A DNA stretch of 14,088 bases from assembly GCA_002179805.1 (NCBI GenBank), contig NAVB01000396.1, forward strand, positions 1 through 14,088, in the 5' to 3' direction. This document shows, piece by piece, positions 1 through 12,700 of the stretch. The position numbers were made by a program, and so were the translations under genes. The notes beneath the pieces are model-generated. The model saw only the letters and a program-made list of their open reading frames with translations, had not been told where the DNA came from and searched no databases. Positions within the stretch are counted from its first letter, which is position 1; the number at the start of each line of letters is the position of its first letter. This DNA comes from Acanthamoeba lenticulata. Taxonomy: Eukaryota > Discosea > Longamoebia > Acanthamoebidae.

Positions 1-71
1 GGGGATCACGCACGTCAGCCCCATATAAAAAGAAGACGCGCGCGTGCGTGTGCGGTACGGCACACACGCAC
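1..71 (-). other. Start of the last MCM4 intron, truncated by the window edge
   Basis: After the donor GTGCGT at 71-66 the minus strand has no AG dinucleotide down to base 1, so the acceptor must lie outside the window. The sequence has the same alternating CG/CA/TG composition as the neighbouring MCM4 introns. Confidence 0.75.
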
Positions 72-3049
<2,978 letters not shown>

Positions 3050-3355
3050 AGTGCTCGTTCCAATTTGTTGTGGCGTCAATTTATGAGATGGGGTGCAAGC
3101 GTTTTGGCGCCAAAACGCACTCGAACTGCTTAAGATGCCATTGTTGAAATATTTCGCATTTTCCTGGAGCGTATCAATGATCTCCCAAGCAAAACGATGT
3201 TGACGATGCAGCGTACAGGCAAAATGGCTTGGCGGACCAGTTGCACGGTTGCGCCCTCCCCCAGCACTGCGCCTCGATTATTCATGGCAGTTGAATCAAT
3301 TTTCGGTTCTTCTGCCCTCTCGCGTAGCGCGCATCACCCGCCCATTCTGCCCAGC
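3050..3355. promoter_or_regulatory. Head-to-head intergenic and 5' UTR region between MCM4 and ISCA2
   Basis: Both genes start outward from this stretch, so both promoters must lie here. No convincing TATA box was seen. The only strong motif is the E2F palindrome at 3099-3118; a partial TTTCGC at 3153-3158 is weak. From 3197 onward an open frame continues into ISCA2, but its composition is less GC-rich than the coding exons and it reads more like a 5' UTR. Confidence 0.6.
3099..3118. promoter_or_regulatory. Palindromic double E2F/DP site in the MCM4-ISCA2 divergent promoter
   Basis: GCGTTTTGGCGCCAAAACGC is a perfect 20-bp palindrome. Each strand carries TTTGGCGC, an exact match to the E2F/DP consensus TTTSSCGC, so two inverted sites overlap at the centre. 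It lies 50 bp upstream of the MCM4 ATG and on the 5' side of the divergent ISCA2 gene. E2F control of MCM genes is well established in animals and plants; control here is inferred from the site and its position. Confidence 0.8.
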
Positions 3356-4109
3356 ATGCTCTCCACTCGCTCCTGTACTCCTGCTTCTCGGGCCCTCCTC
3401 GCGCGAAGAAATAGAGCTGAAGCCGCGTCGAGGGTGAGACAGTTCTCCACCAGTGCAGCTACCGACACGCCAGCCTCAACTTCTACGGAGCCAACCAGCA
3501 TCTCGTTGAACTTGGACACCATCCAAGCCACTCGCGCACCTCCTTCTGCTGAGACACTGCAGCTCACAGATCGAGTAAAGAAGGTGCCCTCGTCGCTCAT
3601 TTGATTCCCTCTTGTTGTGTTGTCGCCAATCCGCCTGCTTCTCACCCATGGAACCTCTACTTGCAACCCCACTTCTTCATCTCGTGCAGAAGCTGCGTGG
3701 GTTGACGTCGAAGCGCGAGGGCGGCGCCATCCTGCGGGTCGAAGTGCAGAGCGGTGGCTGTTCGGGCTTCTCCTACAAGTTCTCCGTAGAGGACAAGGCC
3801 CTCACCAACGAGGACATGTACATGCTCCTTCTTCTTCTTATTCTTCTTCTACTCCGACGACGCCTTCGCCATCCTCACGTGCATTTTGTATCCTTTTTCT
3901 TCTTGCTCTTCTTCTTCTTCTTCTTCAACAACAGATTGATCGAAGACGAGGGCGCGCGGGTGGTGGTGGACAACGTGTCGCTGCCGCTCATCAACGGCTC
4001 CACGCTGGACTGGGACGAGAAGCTCATCGGGTCCAAGTTCCAGATCCTGGCCAACCCCCACTCGGCGGGCGAGTGCGGCTGCAAGTACTCCTTCACCCCC
4101 AAGGACTAA
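3356..4109 (+). CDS. ISCA2: Mitochondrial A-type iron-sulfur cluster assembly protein, ISCA2-like
   Basis: This is an A-type Fe-S scaffold/carrier (HesB/IscA family) that works late in mitochondrial [4Fe-4S] cluster maturation with ISCA1 and IBA57. Exons are 3356-3583, 3690-3817 and 3935-4109, GT-AG throughout, encoding 176 residues and ending in TAA. The domain begins at LQLTDR. The three family cysteines are present: Cys100 in SGGCSGF, and Cys166 and Cys168 in ECGCKYSF. The SGGCSGFSYKFS and EGARVVVD segments and the ungapped spacing resemble human ISCA2 more than ISCA1. The chosen ATG gives a classic presequence: MLSTRS, several arginines and no acids until AEAA, then RVRQFSTSAA, a plausible processing site. 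An in-frame ATG at 3197 would add 53 residues that do not look like a presequence. The gene is divergent from MCM4 and may share its E2F region. The ISCA2 rather than generic ISCA assignment is inference. Confidence 0.87.
3818..3934 (+). other. ISCA2 intron 2 with CTT microsatellite tracts
   Basis: This 117-nt intron has donor GTACAT and acceptor AACAACAG. It contains two pyrimidine tracts built mostly of CTT triplets (about 3826-3853 and 3891-3926), which likely act as an extended polypyrimidine tract. Removing it joins AAC GAG GAC AT to A TTG ATC GAA, restoring the family alignment without gaps. Confidence 0.85.
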
Positions 4110-4627
4110 TTCATCGTCTGTCTGTCTGCCCCCGTCTTGTTCTCTTCATCTTTACATCTTCATCCTTTGATTCATTTTCTGTATCGGTCTGCGCTACAAG
4201 GACTGCCATCGCCACTCGACTGCTTCCATTCGGCTCTTTCTTTCTCGTTGGTCGTGCTCTTGTAGAAGCCGCCATGGCGAACGTGAAGTTGACCGAGGTC
4301 TGCGGCTCGATGGTACATCATTTGATGACGAGACGAGGGAGAAGGTAGGTAGGATCCGAGGGGATGGACAAGATCTATCATTGGCAGGGGTGCGCGGGCG
4401 AGGGCGAGGGCGTGAGCGTGGGCAAGCGGAAACCAGATTGGGCGCCGCTGTCGCTGAGGCGTAACCGTTCCATGCGTGCAACGGTCTTCTTAGGGAAATG
4501 CAAACGAAATTGTTTTCTTGAATTTGGAATTGGAATTTGGATAAGGAAAAGCTTGGGGTGCTTTCCATCTTGGGCTTGGCAAAGCAACCAACATAGTGGA
4601 GAAGGAAAGAAAGAGAGACACAGAACG
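4110..4627 (+). other. Intergenic region: ISCA2 3' UTR and leader of the membrane glycoprotein gene
   Basis: No gene with recognisable homology was seen in these 518 bases. The first part is a pyrimidine-rich 3' UTR-like stretch. A 24-codon reading frame with an optimal initiation context is at 4274-4348. From 4364 a frame stays open into the next gene, but it would bury that gene's signal peptide, so it is treated as leader sequence. The last 140 bases before 4628 are relatively AT-rich. Confidence 0.55.
4274..4348 (+). other. Short reading frame with strong initiation context (possible uORF)
   Basis: GCCGCCATGG surrounds the ATG at 4274. The frame encodes 24 residues beginning MANVKLTEVC and ends at TAG 4346-4348. 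It lies 280 bases upstream of the next gene's start. The end of the frame also resembles a splice donor (AAG/GTAGGT), but no downstream acceptor that continues a sensible frame was found. No homology was recognised. Confidence 0.25.
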
Positions 4628-6591
4628 ATGTGGCGAACGCCACAACGGTGCTGTGGTATCAGCAGGAAGCCCACAGATTGCACCGGGCTTCTTCTTCTGC
4701 TGCTGCGGTTGTTGTTGCTGGTCTTGGTCGAAGTGACCCGCCCGACATCTGGCCAGACTTGCGACACGACCTCCATGCTCAGTCCCGCCGTTGACTTCGT
4801 CCCGGGCGCGGGGGGAAGCTCACTCTGGCCGCAGGCCCAGAGATTCACTGTGCTCCAGCCGGTGCACGTCTTCTCTGCCACCATCAGCCTCGGAACAGGT
4901 ACCCCCCCAACCTTTTTTCCAATCTGTACTTATCTTTTTTTTTTAGATGATATCATCTTTGTTGTATCTATATTATTAATATCATTTTTGGGCACACACA
5001 CTAAAGCATGAACTACAACAGGCTCCCTGTTGAGCTCTTCTTTAGATTCACTTGAGATATGGTCACACAGCGCCTCAACCAACCGACCCGCCTCGCCACT
5101 GCCCGATGGTGCTTTCACCATCCCTTTGAATCCCCGTTACACGACCTGTGCACCTATTAGAGAGTGCACCTTTGGTTTCAATGCAACCGCGCCCGAGGGC
5201 GTGGCTCTCCAACCGGGCCAGTACTGGTTCCTGGTCCGTTCCACTACCGACATGTCAATGGGACCGGCTCTGGCACCCAACACCACCACCGTGGGCAGCG
5301 CCATCCGCATCGACCGAGCAGCCTGGCTGGTGACGGGCGGCGCGTGGAAGAACATTCTCGATGTGTGGCCTGACTGGTCCGCGCAACTGCAGTTTGCATA
5401 CTTGACATTCCAGGGCTGCATCGATCCGCCGCAGTCGCCCATGCCCTGGGTGGAGCCGTTGCCCAACGTGCAAGCCAGCCTCGACCCTCAACTGCCGGCC
5501 TTCACACTCTCCGTCATCAGTTCTTCAACCGACAATTCTTCTGCGACGACGAATTCGAGCGGTGACGCCTTGCCTGGCGTGCTGGCCGCCCTCCAGGACT
5601 TCCAACAAGGCTCCGGCTCGTCTGCAACCGTTGATGGTGCGTTGACGTGCAAAGCCCTCTTTTGCCTATTGGTATGTAACGTATCTTCTTTTCGTGGAGG
5701 GGGGCAGTGTTTGAAGTGGTTGTGGAGAACAGGAGTATCAGCTCGCCCTCGGGACCGGCAACGACAACGGTGCCGACCTACGTCTACCGCGCTCTCCTGC
5801 CGACCGACAACGCAACGACCATGGAGCAGGCCTTTGCCTTCCACACGGAACCGGCGCGCACAGAGTTTGCCAACATGAGCTTCGACATCGCGCCCAGCAC
5901 GCTCAAGTGGGCCCTCAACTTGACCACCAGCGCGAACGCTTCTATCAGTGCCACCACAACGACGACCATGCGCTATCGGCTGTCGTCCTTGCGACCACCA
6001 GCCAACAACACCAGCTTCGACGCATCGTCGTCGTCGTTGGGTGAGGTGCAGTCGCGGGCCAATACGCCGCGAACGTATGTGACGACCTACTTTGTGCCGC
6101 TTCGAGACTCGTCATCGTCATCAAAGGCGAGCAGCAAGAAGAAGCTGACAGCCCTGGTGGAGGTGTTTGACGTGGCCCTGGTCGACGGCGTGCTGCGACC
6201 GCTGGTCAACCACTCCATCGTGCGCCTGATGACCAACAAAGGCACCACCAACTCATCGTCGTCGACCAACTGGTCAGGCGACGAGTACGTGCTGGAACTG
6301 ACGTTCCCGGCGTTCAACACGTCGCTCTATTACGACCCGTCCCTCCGGCTGGGCCTCCTCGTGGGCACCGACCTGCGCGAGGGCGCGCCAGGTAGCTCGG
6401 ACGCGACGTTCGTGGTGGCGGCGGCGGTGGCAGTCCCCTTGGCGTCGGCGCTCGTGGTCGTCGTGGCCGTGGTGGGCACCGTGTGGATTGTCGTGCAACG
6501 CCGCCGACGAAAGCGCGCCCACACCACACAACTCGAGGCCGTCAAGGCTGCTATGTTTCTTGAGACGCGGGAGAGCTGGGGCACCATCTGA
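4628..6591 (+). CDS. Predicted type I membrane glycoprotein of unknown function
   Basis: I do not recognise this protein. Exons are 4628-4898, 5022-5636 and 5708-6591, GT-AG and in phase, encoding 589 residues. The start gives a signal peptide: a basic N-region (MWRTPQRCCGISRKPTD) and a Leu/Val-rich core (about residues 20-36). The ectodomain has more than a dozen N-x-S/T sequons (for example NATA, NTTT, NRSI, NMSF, NLTT, NHSI, NWSG, NTSL) and Ser/Thr-rich stretches. Near the C-terminus one hydrophobic helix (VVAAAVAVPLASALVVVVAV and following) is stopped by QRRRRKR and followed by a cytoplasmic tail of about 30 residues. The N-terminal third (ATISLG, LEIWSHSAS, LQPGQYWFLVRS, AYLTFQGCID) has the feel of a beta-sandwich domain like those in secreted adhesion proteins, but this is only an impression. 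It is convergent with the MROH1-like gene. Confidence 0.8.
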
Positions 6592-6729
6592 TTTATCAGA
6601 TCTTTTTCACATTTTTTTTTGTAATTCCCACAACGTTTTTTGAAGGAAAAATATCAAAATCCAGGTGGAAAAAAGAAGAGAAAATTTTGTCTGTTTAACA
6701 TTCCATTGACTGGAGAACAACAAGGGACC
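6592..6729. other. Convergent intergenic spacer
   Basis: Only 138 AT-rich bases separate the stop codons of the glycoprotein gene (plus) and the MROH1-like gene (minus). They must hold the 3' ends of both transcripts. T-runs and A-runs occur near 6602-6620 and 6638-6690, but no unambiguous polyadenylation hexamer was seen. Confidence 0.6.
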
Positions 6730-9700
6730 TCAGTAGTCGTGGAGGAGACCGATGGCGGAGGCGGCGCGACGGCGGACGTCGGCCTCCTTCTGCTTGAGGA
6801 GGGCGACGAGGGCCTGGGTGATGAGGCCCACGTTGAGGGTGGAGCGCTTGTGGGGCGGGAGCTGGCCGAGGAGGGCGCCCACGAGCGAGGCCGCCGAGCC
6901 GCGGATGGGCGTCCAGTTGGACTGGAAGTGCTCGATGGCGGTCATGACGTAGTAGTTCATGCGCTCGGGGAAGTGGTCGATGAGGAGGCGCGCGAGGTCG
7001 GTGAGGAAGTCGTCAAAGGTAAAGTAGGCGCCCGGGGCGAGCTGCTCGTCGAGGAAGGCGCGGAGGGTCTCGGCCCGGAGGAGCGGGCCGAAGCGGCGGA
7101 GGGCCTTCTTGCAGGCCTCCTGGACCTCGTCGCTGCCGTCGTTGATGTGGAGCACGACGGCCGGGAGGTTCATGTGGATCTGCTCGAAGAACGGGTCCAC
7201 GGCGAGCTCGTCCTGGCCGAAGCGGGCCAGCGTGCCAAAGAGCGTGAACGAGGCCGCGCGCATCTCGTCGCCGGCCTTCTCGAACGCCGGCCGGATGCGG
7301 TGGCACAGGTTGATGAGGGTGGGCGCCACGCGGCTCTCGTCGACGAGCTCAAAGACCTTGGAGAGGCCGTTCATGGACTCCATGGCCAGGACCTCGTCGG
7401 CGCTGTCGATGTAGGACACGAGCGCGTCGAGCACGGTCGTGGCGTACTTGTCCACGGCGGGCTTGCCCGCCGAGACGATGTTGCCCAGCCCGCGCAGCGC
7501 GTAGAGCTTGATGCTCGTGTCGGCCAGCGAGAGCAGCAGCGCGTTGACCAGCTGGTGCAGCAGCTCGCCGTTGCCCGCCGTGTGGTTGACCAGCTCGGCC
7601 AGCGCGCACGCGGCCACGGCCCGGTGGCCCGGGTAGTTGCCCTTCATGAACGGCAGCAGGAACCGGTACAGCGGCCCGACGTGCTCGGGGTGGGCCGCGC
7701 CCACGGCCCCGGTCATCTCGGTCACCACGTCCGTGTACTTGGCCGCGTCCTCGAGCCGCGCCCAGGCGTCGCCGCCGCTCTTGCCCTCGCCCTTGTGCTG
7801 CTTCATGCGCTGGCCGAGGGTCTCCTCCTCGTGGGCGCAGTCGATGAAGGAGCGGAGGGCGTCGGCGATGACGCGCAGGGCGTCGGGCTGGCCCTGCGAC
7901 GTGCCGAGCCGGAGGAGCAGCGAGCCAAAGAGCAGGGCGTAGTGCTCCTCGACCACGGCGGCCATCTCGTCGGTCTGCATGATCTCGCCCAGCGCGGCCG
8001 TGGCCGAGAGGACGAGCGGCTTGGCCGTGTACTTCTTCTCCTTGCCCTGGCCCTTCTCGTCGTAGAGGAGGCCGTAGTTGAGGAGCTGGAGGAGGTGGTT
8101 GACGAGGTCCATCACGAGGCTGCTGTCCTTGGCCAGCACCTGGAAGGACTTGACCACCTGCGGCGGGTGCGGGACCGGCACGGCCAGGAGCTCGTTCATC
8201 ACCGCGAGGCGGTGGTGCAGGGCCAGGTTGCGCACGGCGTGGAGGGTGGCGTTGAGGGTCTGGTCGACGCTGATCTTCTTCATCTCCTCGATGAGCAGCC
8301 CGAGGACCTCGGGCACGCGCTCCTTGAGCTCCTCGCCGCGGTTCTTGATGAGCCCGTTGAGCACCACGCAGGTGCCCAGGGCCGACGGCAGCTGCGCGTC
8401 GGTCAGCCCCGCCAGGAGGCTCTTGAGCAGCAGCGGCAGCTCGGCCTCGGTCACCATGTGGCCCAGGATCCCGGCCAGCTCCTGCATCACCCTGTACTGG
8501 TCGTTCATCTCCGTCGACGCGATCTGCTCCCGCATCCCGTTCAGCGGCCGCAGCACCGCCGGCGGCACCATGTTGTACCCCTCGGCCTCCTCCTCGCTCG
8601 TCCGCAGCATGTTGTCGATGTCTACGTACGTGAGGCCAGAGAGTGGGCCCCAGTCAGCGAGCCGGGCCTCTTTGGAGAGGGAGGGGGGAAGAGGCGTACA
8701 GAGGGCGATGCCGACGGCCTCGAGGGCGCGCTGGCGTACGGTGACGACGGGGTCCGTGCAGCGTGGGATGATGAAGGCCAGGCAGGCGCCGAGGCCCTCA
8801 AAGTGCTTCTCCTTCTTGGGGCCCGTCTGCGCGGTCTTGTACTCGACGTACTTCTTGAGGAGGAACAGCACGGCGTTCACCGTCCGCTCGCGCACCGTCC
8901 CGTCGGCCTTGCACGAGTAGACGCGCAGGACCTGAACAGCAACAACATCATCATCGTCGTCGTTGTCGTCGAGCGTCAGTCAGAGGTTCATCATCGTTCT
9001 ACGCGAAGAAAAAAAAGCAAAAAAGAAAAAATAGAGAAAAGGATCTTGCGTGTAGCGCCAAGTCGTACGTTGAAGATGCGGGTGAGCGCGGCGATAGAGG
9101 TGTCCATGAAGAGGGTGGCGGCGAGCGACTCATTGAGGGCCTGCAGGACGCCCTGAAGACCCTTCTCGTACTCCTCGGCCTTCTTCCTGGCCCGCTCTTC
9201 AGCGGCCGCCTTCTCCTTGCTCTTGGCGTCCTTCTCGTCCTGCCACCACAAGAAAGGTGTAAAAGACACGTCGAGCAACGAACAACAACGACAAGACGAG
9301 TAGCGATACCTTGGGCGGGACGCTGCTGAGCTCGAGGAAGGCAAGGGTGCGCGTCGCCAGGTCGCTCTGCAGCTTGTCTGGGATGGCCGGCTCCAGGAAC
9401 CTGCCGTGCGGTCATGCCACGCCAGCACAGGTCAGCAAAGATTCACAAATCATTTCAAAATTACAATAATATTATTTCAAAAATAAAAATGGTTCAGGTA
9501 AATGATGACGAAAGCACAGCAAGGACGATGTAGAGACGAGAAGGCGTACGTGTAAGTGGCGATGGCGTTGAGGCCAGCAATGCGCACAGCGTGAGGCACG
9601 GCGAACTCGTCCTTGCGTGGCGACGACGACTTGGCGTTGGGCGTTGGCGCCACGTACTCGAGCAGGATGCCCAGCAGCTCATCCCGCTGGCGCAGCACGA

Positions 9701-12700
9701 AGGGCGTCCCGAGGTGGGTCGGGTGCATGGCCTTGCCAATCAGGTCCAGCGCTTTGATGGCCACCTGTTCGAGGTTTTTGGTGAGAAAAAGGCGACGTTG
9801 ATGTCAAACGTAGAGGGTAGTCGCACGGTCTTGCGCTCGGGGGTCTTGACAGCGGGCAGGTGGAGCTTGATGTTGTTGAGGATGTGCACATCGATGCGCG
9901 TCGTGATGAGCGACGGCGTGGCGTAGGCCGCGATGTAGCCAAAGGCCAGGAAGCACGTGTCCACCGAACCCTTGGCCGCCGACTGCAAAATAAAATCAGA
10001 AACAATTCGAATTGAATTTTTAAAATAAAAATAAAAAAATCGAGTAGAGCGTTGTACCTCTTGAGGCTTGGAGCCGCCGAGGAGGCCGCTGAGGAAGCCG
10101 CCAGAGGACTCCTTCTTCTCGGGTCCGCTGAGGAAGGTGTTGACCTTCTGCAGCACGATGTCCAGATGCGACGCCGCGCAGTAGCCAAACGCCTGCGCGC
10201 AGCCCTGGCGCTCGTTCTCATTGCCGTGCTGCGGCCGCCATACATTCCGGTCATTCCGCACACAAAACTCGCGCGCGTGAGTTTGGAATGTCGAGAATGC
10301 AACACACGCGTGAGCGGGACACAGACCTGGCAGATGGCGAACATGTCCTGGAGCTTGGTGTGGATGTAGTCCTTCTTGGTGAGCTTCTGCAGCACGAGGC
10401 CCAGCTGCTTGAAGCACGACCGCTTGAGCTCGCTGTCGGCCGCGTACATGGCCAAGTGCTTGGCGAAGCAGTCGCCCAGCTGCAGCGTCCAATCCTCCGA
10501 GTCCACCACCTGGAGGCAATCCACAGGCGCTCGTTTTAGTATTGCACCACAACCACAAGTCAAGAATGCCAGGAATGCCTGCCTTGATGGTCTCGGCGAG
10601 GAGGCGGAGGACGAGCTCGTCCCACGCGTTGGCGTTCCACGTGTCGGGCGACTCCGAGTTGGTCTGGAGGTAGTGGGCGAGCTTGGGCACGGCGTGGTCC
10701 CACATGGGCGCGATGTTCTGGTGGAGCGCCGGGCCGAGGGCGAGCAGGGCCTGAAGGATGTGGAGGCCCAGACGGCCGCGCCGCAGCGGCACCGACAGCA
10801 TGACCATCAGGCGCGCGATGAGCTCCGGCGGCTTGGGCAAGTTGACCTGCCGCTGTTGTGTTTCAAGAATACACATTTTTTTTTTTAAATGTCAGCAGCG
10901 CCTTAAGGTGGCGGCACACGTCAGCAAGGCGATGTGGAGGAGGACGCACGTCAAAGTCGATGAGGTAGTCCTCGGCCTGTGTCGAGCGCTTGAGGGCGGC
11001 GAGGTGAGCAACGCACTTGGCGAGGATGGCGATGGCGGGCGTGTTCTGCTGCGGGACGAGCATCTCGAGGAGGAACGGCCAGAGGACGTCGACCATGCAC
11101 GGGATGGTGGTGGTGAGGAGGTTGAGCACGTTGTCGCACATGTTGCGCAGCTCTTCGGGCGAGTCCTCTTCCTCCTGGTGCTCGGGCCCGGGCGCGGCCT
11201 TGGCCTTCTTGGCCGCCTGCACGCGGTCGACCTTGGTCTCGACGTCGGTCAGCGCGCACTGCGCCACGATGAACTCGATCGCCACATGGCCGCCCTCCTC
11301 GGCCAGGTAGTTGTGCCCGGCCATGGCGATGATCAGCTGCGCCAGCGTCTTCTTGACCTCGAGCGACGTCTCCGTGCGCGCGATGGGCTGGATGCCCGAC
11401 ACGACCAGCCCGCGCCGGTCCTCCAGCTGCGGCCCGAGCCGCGTCACCAGATGCTGCATGATCGCGCGGGACGTGAGTCCTTCATCGTCTTCAAGAGGTT
11501 GTTGTTGTTTTTGATGATGATGATGACGATCATGAGAAAACGCACCTTGAGGATGAGGAGGGTGGCCGTGCGCTGCTTGGTGGTCTTGGAGATGCGGATG
11601 TCGAGGCGGCCGAGGAGGAAGGTGATGACGTCGTCCGGGAACCGGCGGCCCATGATGTCGAAGCAGCGCATGAGCTCGTTGTGGTTCTTGATCGACATCG
11701 GCTCGGCCTCGGGCGGCACGCAGGCCAGCGCGTGGAGCGCCGACAGCAGGTTGTTGAGGTGCGGATACAGCATCTGCGATGTTGTTTTGGAAACAATTTC
11801 AAAATTAATTTGAAATTCGACAATAATTGCAAATAATTGCAAATAAATTTTTAGAAGAAAAGAGGCGCACCTGCGACTCGTCGCGGATGGCGACGTCGAG
11901 CAGCTGGCAGAGGCCCATGGTGATGGGCAGGTGGTTGGCGTCCTTCTTGTAGAGCGCCAGCATGGCCGCGAGTACGCGCGGCAGCTGCGTCTCGAACTGC
12001 TGTGGTGTGATGATGGCGCACATGGAGCCTACCGCCTGAATCGTCGCCGCTCGCACCTAAACACCATCAACGCCACGTCGGGTCAAAATCTAGGACTCGA
12101 AAACAAGAAGAGATGATGAAGAAGAAGAAGAAGATGCAAACCTTGGGCTCCTTGGAGGGGAGCCAGTTGGTGAAGATGATCTCGTAGGCCGGGAAAATCT
12201 CGCCCGAGTAGCCCTGGACTGTGATCGACTTATCGGGCGCCTTTTTTGGATTATTCAAAACAATTAACAATTAACAAAATTTAAAAAAAAAGTAAAAGGG
12301 AGTTAGAAATAGAAAGAAAAGGAATTGAAAGAAAAAGGTCTGGGTTGAAGGAGGAGGCACCTGGCTAATGTCAGCCACGTAGGTGACGACGGCGTCGCAG
12401 AACTTCCACATGGAGGTGGCAAAGACCCACTTCATGTTGTCCTGCTTGATCGAACCCAGCACCGGCAGCACGCGGGCCAGGATCACCTTCAGCTGCGGCA
12501 CCGCCGCGATCGCTGTTCGCATGCACGCATTCCCGACATTCCACAACGTTAGTCACGGCCGCCTCAATACAACAACAACAACGATGGAGGATGATGATGA
12601 CGGTGAAGGCCATGATGAAGATGGAAGGGGACGTACGATTGGCAGCGGCGAAGTCGCCCAAGGTCTTCATGACAAAGTAGTGCGGGAGGGTGCCGGGCGA

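Noticed and set aside
21..32. CATATAAAAAGA resembling a TATA box
   Set aside because: It lies inside the last visible MCM4 intron, with no gene starting nearby in the window.
4364..4627. Earlier in-frame ATG for the glycoprotein gene
   Set aside because: Starting there would put 88 residues of Arg/Trp-rich sequence before the hydrophobic core, destroying the signal peptide. The region also has 5' UTR-like composition.
4194..4884. Overlapping minus-strand open frames upstream of and within the first exon of the glycoprotein gene
   Set aside because: They rely on non-ATG starts or run opposite the signal-peptide exon, and show no recognisable domain.
6640..9156. An 838-codon open frame on the plus strand opposite the last exons of the MROH1-like gene
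   Set aside because: It is the mirror of a GC-rich, strongly codon-biased exon. Its product is an unnatural mix dominated by Val, Leu, His, Gly and Glu, it crosses minus-strand introns, and the minus strand has clear family homology over the same bases.
11454..11545. Alternative acceptors GAAG upstream of MROH1 exon 9 that would add about 10 residues
   Set aside because: They need a shifted donor to keep phase and give an 11-residue excess over the family. The acceptor ATGCAG at 11459-11454 keeps phase 0 with the strong GTGCGT donor and fits the human spacing to within one residue.
10758..11813. Plus-strand open frame of 351 codons opposite MROH1 exons 8-10
   Set aside because: It is antisense to exons with strong MROH1 similarity, it crosses two introns and part of a third, and its product has low-complexity, Arg- and Val-rich composition.
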